From NCBI GenBank assembly GCA_903923345.1, contig CAIXXI010000175.1, forward strand, positions 1 to 8,041: DNA of 8,041 nucleotides, in the 5' to 3' direction. The notes beneath the pieces were generated by a model that saw only the letters and a list, made by a program, of their open reading frames with translations, did no database searches and was not told where the DNA came from. A program made the translations under genes and the position numbers. This document shows, piece by piece, positions 1-4,917 of this stretch. This stretch comes from an uncultured Burkholderiales bacterium. GTDB taxonomy: Bacteria > Pseudomonadota > Gammaproteobacteria > Burkholderiales > Burkholderiaceae_E. Position 1 is the first letter of the stretch. Each line of letters begins with the position of its first letter.

Positions 1-884
1 GGCGGCAAGTTGGCCGGCCCGCACAAGGCGGCCCAGGAATTCAGGTCATAGCCTGGCAGGAACTCGGAAATCGAGGGGATCTCCGGCACCACCTGACTGC
101 GCGCCGCTGTGGTCACACCGAACCCCTTGACCTTTCCGGGCTTGTACTGGGCCAGCGCACCTGGAATGTTGTCGAAAATCATCTGGACCTGGCCACCGAG
201 CACATCCGTCATGGCCGGTGCTCCACCTCGGTAGGGCACATGGAGCATGTCGACCTCGGCGAGCAGCTTGAACAGTTCGCCTGAAATATGCAGCGTGGTG
301 CCCAGCCCTGAAGAGGCATAGGAATACTTGCCCGGATTGCGCTTGAGCAGTGCGATCAGCTCTGGCACGGTGCTGGCCTGCAGACCCATGTTGCCCACCA
401 GAAAATTCGGCAGTGACCAGAGGTTGGTGACGAAGGTGAAGTCCTTGCCGGCATCGAAGGGCAACTTGCCGGCCTTGAGCGTCGGCGAGATGCCATGCGA
501 GGACACACTGCCCATGCCCAGGGTGTAGCCATCGGGCTGTGCACGGGCAATCGCCGTCACACCGATATCACCGCCTCCGCCGCCAATGTTTTCCACGACG
601 AACTGCTGTCCGGTGATCTCGCTCATCTTGGCGCAGAAGATGCGCGACAGGATGTCGGTGGCACCGCCTGCGGGAAACTGATTGATGTATTTCACGGGAC
701 GGGTCGGCCAGGCAGCCTGCGCGCGGGCCTCACTGCCGATGATCAACGGTGCTCCGATGATGGCGCCGAGTGTGCCGAGTGCGGTTCGCCGATCAATGGC
801 GCGTTCTGGTTGAAGCAGCGCGGATTCGGTGGAGGTCGAAGTGTCGGCGTCGGAAACCGACTGGTTCTGATGCTGAGTGTTCAT
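1..884 (-). CDS. Bug/TctC-family solute-binding protein, copy 1 (C-terminus cut by window edge)
   Basis: Periplasmic binding protein of the tripartite tricarboxylate transporter (Bug/TctC) family, expected to capture an organic acid for a TctAB-type carrier. 294 full codons are visible; by alignment with its upstream neighbour about 62 C-terminal residues lie outside. Family marks: FPAGGATD just after the signal peptide, QPDGYTLG, SSGLGTTLH, HVPYRGGAPAM, GGQV..IFDNIPGAL and TTAARS. The start is ATG at 884, with AGGAG at 894-898 nine bases upstream. This gives an unusually long, Ser/Thr/Gln-rich n-region of 31 residues before a twin-arginine-like DRRTALG stretch (RR at 32-33) and a hydrophobic core ending in ARAQA. 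The 37-bp gap to the upstream copy and the shared strand suggest one transcript. Mature identity to that copy is about 80% by hand count. The substrate is unknown, and no tctA or tctB is in the window. Confidence 0.9.
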   Translation of the reverse strand, partial: MNTQHQNQSVSDADTSTSTESALLQPERAIDRRTALGTLGAIIGAPLIIGSEARAQAAWPTRPVKYINQFPAGGATDILSRIFCAKMSEITGQQFVVENIGGGGGDIGVTAIARAQPDGYTLGMGSVSSHGISPTLKAGKLPFDAGKDFTFVTNLWSLPNFLVGNMGLQASTVPELIALLKRNPGKYSYASSGLGTTLHISGELFKLLAEVDMLHVPYRGGAPAMTDVLGGQVQMIFDNIPGALAQYKPGKVKGFGVTTAARSQVVPEIPSISEFLPGYDLNSWAALCGPANLP

Positions 885-921
885 GCCTGATGGCTCCTGC
901 GACATGCGGTTTGAAAGGGTT

Positions 922-1914
922 TCAATCAAGGGTGATTTTGGCGCGACGAATGATGTCGCCCAGGCGCTTTTCTTCGCTCGCCCGGTATGCAGTGGCCTCC
1001 TTGGGACTCATCCAGGTCGCTGTAGCGCCCCGGTCAAGAAAGGCCTTCCGAAGTTCCGGACTCTCGAGGGCTTCTTTTGAAAGCATCGAGAGTCGCTCGA
1101 CCACCGCTGGCGGCAAATTGGCTGGCCCGCACAGCGATGTCCATGAACTGAGATCAAGGCCTGGCAGAAACTCCGAAAGCGAAGGCATGTCCGGGACTGC
1201 CGGGCTGCGCGCCGCGCTGGTCACGCCGTAGCCCTTGACCTTTCCGGGCTTGTATTGCGCGAGCGCGCCCGGAATATTGTCGAAGATCAGATGCACCTGG
1301 CCGCCGATCAGATCGACCATCGCCGGGGCGGCACCCCGATAGGGAACATGCAGCAAGTCAACGCCCGCGAGGAGCTTGAAAAGCTCTCCAGACAGATGCA
1401 GGGTGGTACCCAGACCGGATGAACCATAGGCATATTTGCCGGGATTGCGCTTCAGCAGATCGATGAGTTCAGGGACCGTCGCCGCAGGCAGGTTCAGATT
1501 GCCCACCAGGAAGTTCGGCAAGGACCAGATATTGGTGACGAAGGTGAAATCCCGGTTCGAGTCGAAAGGCAAACGGCCGGCCTTCAAGGTCGGCGAAATC
1601 GCATGCGACGCGACACCGCCCAGGCCCAGCGTGTAGCCGTCGGGCTGCGCTCGGGCGACCGATGCCACGCCGATGTCGCCTCCACCGCCGCCGACATTTT
1701 CGACCACCCATTGCTGTCCGCTGACTTCACTCATGCGGGCGCAAAAAAGCCTGGAGAGCGTGTCGGTCGCGCCTCCGGCGGGGAATGGGTTGATGTATTT
1801 CACCGGCTTGGTGGGCCAGGCGGCCTGAGCACGGGCCTGACTGCCGATCACCATGGGCGCGCCGATGATGGCGCCAATTGAACCGAGCGCCTTGCGACGT
1901 GAGGCCTGTTGCAT
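922..1914 (-). CDS. Bug/TctC-family solute-binding protein, copy 2 (complete)
   Basis: Complete 330-residue periplasmic binding protein of the Bug/TctC family, a normal family length. I chose ATG at 1914 because AGGAG (1921-1925) sits six bases upstream and the protein then begins directly with a compact export signal: RR at residues 6-7 in SRRKALG, a hydrophobic stretch, and ARAQA with cleavage likely after residue 31. The longer reading from 1956 would put that Shine-Dalgarno inside the gene. Family motifs: FPAGGATD (44-51), PDGYTLG (91-97), SSGLGTTLH (165-173), HVPYRGAAPAM (189-199), GGQVHLIFDNIPGAL (204-218). The first ligand loop reads VENVGGGGGD (71-80), where many relatives have an NRPG-type sequence. 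Cysteines 58 and 262 are conserved in the sister copy. Bug proteins bind small carboxylates by family knowledge; the ligand here is not readable. It is the first gene of the left block and diverges from the response regulator. Confidence 0.94.
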   Translation of the reverse strand: MQQASRRKALGSIGAIIGAPMVIGSQARAQAAWPTKPVKYINPFPAGGATDTLSRLFCARMSEVSGQQWVVENVGGGGGDIGVASVARAQPDGYTLGLGGVASHAISPTLKAGRLPFDSNRDFTFVTNIWSLPNFLVGNLNLPAATVPELIDLLKRNPGKYAYGSSGLGTTLHLSGELFKLLAGVDLLHVPYRGAAPAMVDLIGGQVHLIFDNIPGALAQYKPGKVKGYGVTSAARSPAVPDMPSLSEFLPGLDLSSWTSLCGPANLPPAVVERLSMLSKEALESPELRKAFLDRGATATWMSPKEATAYRASEEKRLGDIIRRAKITLD

Positions 1915-1950
1915 GTCCGTCTCCTGGGGTTCTCGGCGAGCCTGTGTACG

Positions 1951-1964
1951 GCCCACTCGTGGGC
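1951..1964. repeat. Palindrome GCCCAC-TC-GTGGGC in the leader of the binding-protein genes
   Basis: Six-base perfect arms flank two bases, centred about 43 bases upstream of the copy 2 ATG at 1914. It could be an operator half-site pair or a small hairpin in the 5' leader. It has no T-run, so it is not a terminator for the minus strand. Confidence 0.35.
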
Positions 1965-2004
1965 GCCAGCTTATTCCATTCCCAGGACGATCGGTAGTTC
2001 ATCA

Positions 2005-2020
2005 GGAAAGTCAGATTTCC
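2005..2020. repeat. Dyad GGAAA-N6-TTTCC
   Basis: Perfect five-base arms (2005-2009 and 2016-2020) around six bases, near the middle of the divergent control region. It is a candidate regulator site. Five-base arms can occur by chance, so confidence is modest. Confidence 0.3.
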
Positions 2021-2059
2021 GCGACGAAATGCCCCTTTGTATCGGCTGGCTGCGGCTAG

Positions 2060-2076
2060 GCCTTTCGTATTAAGGC
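2060..2076. repeat. Dyad GCCTT-N7-AAGGC carrying a CCTTTCGTA copy
   Basis: Arms at 2060-2064 and 2072-2076 are perfect complements. The left arm begins a CCTTTCGTA motif (2061-2069) that recurs 49 bases further on, inside another dyad. Repeated motif plus dyad in a divergent intergenic region fits a transcription-factor operator. Confidence 0.4.
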
Positions 2077-2094
2077 GGGCGATCGAGTGCCGCG

Positions 2095-2123
2095 TTGACG
2101 CCTTGCGACCCTTTCGTAACCAT
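2095..2123 (+). promoter_or_regulatory. Possible promoter of the response regulator gene
   Basis: TTGACG at 2095-2100 matches five of six bases of the sigma-70 -35 box. The -10 box is poor: TAACCA at 2117-2122 (spacer 16) matches weakly, and CATAAA at 2121-2126 is better in sequence but too far away. A weak -10 would suit an activator-dependent promoter. The 2109-2129 dyad overlaps this region. Confidence 0.25.
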
Positions 2124-2129
2124 AAAGGG
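2109..2129. repeat. Dyad CCCTTT-N9-AAAGGG just upstream of the regulator's Shine-Dalgarno
   Basis: Six-base perfect arms (2109-2114 and 2124-2129) flank nine bases. The left side holds the second CCTTTCGTA copy (2110-2118). It ends five bases before AGGAG at 2134-2138, so it could act on DNA as an operator over the promoter, or in RNA as a small hairpin next to the ribosome site. Confidence 0.45.
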
Positions 2130-2147
2130 ATACAGGAGCCGACCGCC

Positions 2148-2816
2148 ATGAACACGCACCGTTTTCTGATCATCGACGACCATCCCATGATGCGGGGTGC
2201 ATTCGCCACGCAACTTGAAGCCTTTGGGCTGGCAGATCGCACCGAGCAGGCTGCATCACTGGCAGAGGCCGTGCGCAAACTCACCGCCAACCCTCGGATC
2301 GATCTGATCATGCTGGACCTCAGCCTGCCGGATGCCGGCCACACGCAAGGGATCGAGACCCTGCGAAGCGAATTCCCGAAGCTTCCAATCCTCGTCACCT
2401 CGGGCACCCATGACCGCGAGATGGTCGATCGGTGCCTGCAAGCTGGCGCCATGGGGTTCTTGCCCAAATCACTGGACGCCGATTCCCTCGCCCGCGCTGT
2501 TCGCACCATCCTCAAAGGCGACATCTTTCTGCCACCCGAAATCGACACTGACCTCACCCAGAAGTGGTGGCAGCGCCAGAATCAGCGTCTGGGTACCTCC
2601 CGGGATGTGCGCCAGCTGGGCCTCACCGAACGTCAGGCCGACGTGCTGAAACTCATCTTGCAGGGCATGCCCAACAAGCTCATCGGGCGCCAGCTGCAGT
2701 TGGCCGAGGGCACAGTGAAGGTTCATGTCAGCGCCGTCTTGCGTGCATTGGGGGTGCGCAATCGCACCCAGGCCGTGCTCGCAGCCAACCGCCTCGGACT
2801 GAAATTCAACGACTGA
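2148..2816 (+). CDS. NarL/FixJ-family response regulator (receiver + LuxR-type HTH)
   Basis: Two-component transcription factor of 222 residues, a standard NarL-family length. Receiver domain about 4-125: acidic pair D10-D11, phosphoacceptor D57 in MLDLSLP, switch residue S85 in LVTSG, and the conserved lysine K107 in FLPKS. A linker leads to a LuxR-type helix-turn-helix at about 156-217: LTERQADVLKLILQG, then NKLIGRQLQLAEGTVKVHV, the usual recognition-helix signature. The start is ATG at 2148, with AGGAG at 2134-2138 nine bases upstream. An in-frame start at 2037 would add 37 residues before the receiver and has no ribosome site. All phosphorylation residues are present, so control by phosphorylation is expected, but no histidine kinase gene is in the window. 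It diverges from the binding-protein genes and runs toward the ligase 67 bp downstream. Likely targets are the divergent region and its own promoter (inference). Confidence 0.95.
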   Translation: MNTHRFLIIDDHPMMRGAFATQLEAFGLADRTEQAASLAEAVRKLTANPRIDLIMLDLSLPDAGHTQGIETLRSEFPKLPILVTSGTHDREMVDRCLQAGAMGFLPKSLDADSLARAVRTILKGDIFLPPEIDTDLTQKWWQRQNQRLGTSRDVRQLGLTERQADVLKLILQGMPNKLIGRQLQLAEGTVKVHVSAVLRALGVRNRTQAVLAANRLGLKFND

Positions 2817-2872
2817 CCCGTCAACGCGACGACACTTGATCGGACTCAAACCTGTGGTCGGCTGAGAGCACC

Positions 2873-2932
2873 ATGCTGGCCGGATGGCTCCATTCAACCC
2901 GTGGCATTGCGCTCTGTCGATGGGTCAGGTGA
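2873..2932 (+). other. Possible 19-codon leader ORF overlapping a candidate ligase start (TGATG)
   Basis: ATG at 2873 is preceded by GAGAG at 2864-2868, four bases upstream. The frame runs 19 codons and stops with TGA at 2930-2932, whose last base is the first base of an in-frame ATG (2932) of the ligase gene. This arrangement would allow termination-reinitiation. The peptide resembles nothing I know and may not be made. Confidence 0.2.
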
Positions 2933-4302
2933 TGACGGCGAATGTCCTCGATACACAGGCTCGCGCAGGCCTTGCGCGCCGGCGTCTGGACATTTTGCTG
3001 CAGGCTGCCCAACGCGCTCCGCTCAATCGCCAACGTCTGAGCGCCGCTGGAGCGGCGCAGCCACTCGAGGCGATCGAGCCCTTGAAGCGGGCTGAACTCA
3101 TGGCTCGATTCGACGAGTCGGTCACTGACCCGGACATCCAGCTCGAATCCGTGCGTGCCTTCATTGCCGACCCACAGCGCATCGGGGACGCCTATCTTGG
3201 GCGCCACGCGATCTGGACCAGCTCCGGCAGCACCGGCAGCCCAGGCATTTTTGTTCACGACACTCTGGCGCTGTCGATCTACGACGCCCTCGAGTGTCTG
3301 CGCTTTTGCGCAAACCCGCTTCTTGCGCGCAAGAGTGCCTGGCCATGGGCCTTGCCGGGGGGCGGTCTGCCTGACCTGGGCTTCGCACCCCGACTGGCAC
3401 TGTTGGCTGCCACCGATGGACACTTTGCCGGTGTCGCCAGTCTCACCCGACTGTTGCGCCTGTCGCCGATGTCCTCGCACCGCATTCACATCATCTCGAT
3501 CCTTCAGCCCCTCGATTTGATCGTGGAAGCACTCAATCAGTTCCAGCCGGAGGTGATCGCAAGCTATCCGAGTGCCGCCGGACTCCTTGCGCAGGAGCAA
3601 CTCTGCGGACGGCTTGATATCGCGCCTCGAGCGTTCTGGCTGGGTGGTGAACAATCCGCCTCAACCCTTCACTCAACACTGGAGCAGGCATTCCACTGCC
3701 AGGTGCGCGAGGCCTATGGCGCATCGGAATGTCTGTCGATCGGCTGGAGTTGCGCTGAAGGCGTGATCCACATCAATGACGATTGGGTCATTCTCGAGCC
3801 GGTCGATGAATACGACAGACCAGTTGATCCCGGACAGCGCTCGCACACCGTGTTGCTGACCAATCTGGCCAACCAGGTACAGCCCCTGATCCGATACGAC
3901 CTCGGTGACAGCCTGACCGTCCTTGAGCAACCCTGTCGCTGCGGATCCAGCTTTCCAGCCGTCGTGATCGAAGGTCGCCGTGATGACGTGATCGCTTTAG
4001 AGGGCGAACAGGGCTCGGTACAGGTGTTGCCGCTGGCACTGGTCACAGTTCTGGAGGACGAGGCCGGTGCATTCAATTTCCAGCTGATCGCCCGAGGCCC
4101 TCACACACTCGAACTGCGACTTGACGTCTCGCAGCCCAGCGCGGCGCTCCAGGCCCTTCGCGCAGCGTGTCACCGTGCTTTGAGCGAATACCTTCAGCGC
4201 TGCGGGCTGCAGCAGATCCAGATCGTGGATGGTCCGTGTGGGCCGGCTCAGGATGCGCGCAGTGGCAAAGTGCGCAGGGTGATCAATGCCTGCCCGCCGT
4301 AA
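2884..4302 (+). CDS. PaaK/CapK-type adenylate-forming enzyme (probable acyl- or aryl-CoA ligase)
   Basis: Member of the phenylacetate-CoA ligase/CapK branch of the ANL superfamily. These enzymes adenylate a carboxylic acid with ATP and usually pass it to CoA in the cytoplasm. Numbered from ATG 2884 (472 residues): N-terminal helices with LLQAAQRAPLNRQ (38-50), the phosphate-binding loop TSSGSTGSPG (112-121), YGASE (278-282), HINDDWVILEPVD (296-308), LTNLANQVQPLIRYDLGD (325-342), the paired cysteines of CRCG (351-354) as in PaaK relatives, EGRRDD (363-368), and K462 in GKVRR at the usual place of the C-terminal catalytic lysine. The start is uncertain. ATG 2884, 2920 and 2932 are in frame and none has a good Shine-Dalgarno; 2932 would give 456 residues and removes a stretch that does not look like domain sequence. 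The gene is probably cotranscribed with the regulator. The substrate cannot be assigned; long-chain, aryl or polyketide-type acids are all possible. Confidence 0.85.
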   Translation: MAPFNPWHCALSMGQVMTANVLDTQARAGLARRRLDILLQAAQRAPLNRQRLSAAGAAQPLEAIEPLKRAELMARFDESVTDPDIQLESVRAFIADPQRIGDAYLGRHAIWTSSGSTGSPGIFVHDTLALSIYDALECLRFCANPLLARKSAWPWALPGGGLPDLGFAPRLALLAATDGHFAGVASLTRLLRLSPMSSHRIHIISILQPLDLIVEALNQFQPEVIASYPSAAGLLAQEQLCGRLDIAPRAFWLGGEQSASTLHSTLEQAFHCQVREAYGASECLSIGWSCAEGVIHINDDWVILEPVDEYDRPVDPGQRSHTVLLTNLANQVQPLIRYDLGDSLTVLEQPCRCGSSFPAVVIEGRRDDVIALEGEQGSVQVLPLALVTVLEDEAGAFNFQLIARGPHTLELRLDVSQPSAALQALRAACHRALSEYLQRCGLQQIQIVDGPCGPAQDARSGKVRRVINACPP

Positions 4303-4314
4303 GGACCCAAGCCA

Positions 4315-4917
4315 TCAGGCCGTGCGCAGCGCCTGCTCGACAAAATCCAGGCGGTCTTGCCCGAAATACAGTTCGCCATCGACAAAGAAGGTGGGCGACC
4401 CAAAGACGCCGCGTGCCACCGCAGCCTCGGTGTCATGCTTGAGCGAGTCCTTGACAAACGGATCTTCGACCATCGCAGTCATCGCCTTTGGATCAAAGCC
4501 TGCCGCCGTCAGGACACCGGCCAGTACCTGGGGATCACCCATGTTCAGTTGCCGAACCCACATGCCATCAAACACCGCATCGAGGTAGCGCGGCAAGGCC
4601 TGAGGGTCGCGCTCCTTCAGGCCCGCAGCACCTCGCATCATCACCATGGTGTTGACCGGAAAATGCGGATTGCGCTCGAAAGGGGCCGCCAGGCGCAAAG
4701 CCCAGCGCTTCAGGTCCCTGCCCGTCCAGGCTCCCTTGGCAGCCACTTCGGCGGGGCTTCGGTTGCCTGTTGCCTTGAAGACACCGCCCAGCAGCATCGG
4801 CCGCAGGTCGAGCTTTGCCCCGGTGCGCTCGATCACGCCAGGCAGTGCCTTCCAGGCGAGATAGGTATAGGGGCTGCCCACGTCAAACCAGAATTCAAGC
4901 GTCTTGTGCTGGGTCAT
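4315..4917 (-). CDS. 2-hydroxychromene-2-carboxylate isomerase/GST-kappa-like protein (DsbA fold)
   Basis: A 200-residue protein of the thioredoxin-like family that includes the glutathione-dependent 2-hydroxychromene-2-carboxylate isomerase of naphthalene degradation and kappa-class glutathione transferases. It opens LEFWFDVGSPYTYLAW, with S15 of GSPY where true DsbA oxidases carry CxxC, so disulfide oxidation is unlikely and a GSH-dependent isomerase or transferase is more likely. The cis-proline motif GVFGSPTFFVDG (170-181) and FPVNT (86-90) also fit the family. There is no signal peptide, so it is cytoplasmic. I chose ATG at 4917 because it overlaps the permease stop as ATGA and has AGAGGA at 4922-4927 four bases upstream; the longer GTG reading from 4971 lies inside the permease gene. 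It is the last gene of the right block, convergent with the ligase gene 12 bp away. The true substrate may differ from hydroxychromene carboxylate. Confidence 0.88.
   Translation of the reverse strand: MTQHKTLEFWFDVGSPYTYLAWKALPGVIERTGAKLDLRPMLLGGVFKATGNRSPAEVAAKGAWTGRDLKRWALRLAAPFERNPHFPVNTMVMMRGAAGLKERDPQALPRYLDAVFDGMWVRQLNMGDPQVLAGVLTAAGFDPKAMTAMVEDPFVKDSLKHDTEAAVARGVFGSPTFFVDGELYFGQDRLDFVEQALRTA

Larger units (their letters stand above)
1..1914 (-). repeat. Tandem duplication of a solute-binding protein gene
   Basis: The two binding-protein genes align at a constant offset of 1108 bases from position 1 (matching 1109) to roughly 794 (matching 1902), with no insertion or deletion. Similarity stops at the signal peptide n-region. 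The proteins stay about 80% identical by hand count while DNA third positions have clearly drifted, so the duplication is not recent. Confidence 0.85.
1915..2147. promoter_or_regulatory. Divergent control region between binding-protein genes and response regulator
   Basis: This 233-bp gap must hold the promoter for the plus-strand regulator, and very likely the one for the minus-strand binding-protein genes. It contains dyads at 2005-2020, 2060-2076 and 2109-2129, a 14-bp palindrome at 1951-1964, a CCTTTCGTA direct repeat (2061-2069 and 2110-2118) with a weaker CCTTTGTA copy at 2034-2041, and Shine-Dalgarno sites at 1921-1925 (minus) and 2134-2138 (plus). Control by the adjacent response regulator is an inference. 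I do not see a convincing sigma-70 promoter facing the minus strand. Confidence 0.6.

Noticed and set aside
1915..1956. Longer N-terminus for binding-protein copy 2
   Set aside because: The ribosome site AGGAG (1921-1925) lies inside this stretch, and the signal peptide is complete from ATG 1914.
2037..2147. Longer N-terminus for the response regulator
   Set aside because: The receiver domain starts right after ATG 2148, which has AGGAG at proper distance; the extra 37 residues cover the operator-like dyads.
1727..2557. 276-codon minus-strand frame running from the regulator gene through the control region into binding-protein copy 2
   Set aside because: It crosses two strong genes and their Shine-Dalgarno sites and has Arg/Ser-rich composition without domain signs.
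2821..3654. 277-codon minus-strand open frame opposite the ligase gene
   Set aside because: It mirrors the well-supported PaaK-like ligase, has no recognisable domain, and such long antisense frames are common in GC-rich genes.
4315..4917. A DsbA-type disulfide oxidoreductase
   Set aside because: There is no CxxC motif and no signal peptide; the GSPY motif points to the hydroxychromene-carboxylate isomerase/GST-kappa branch.
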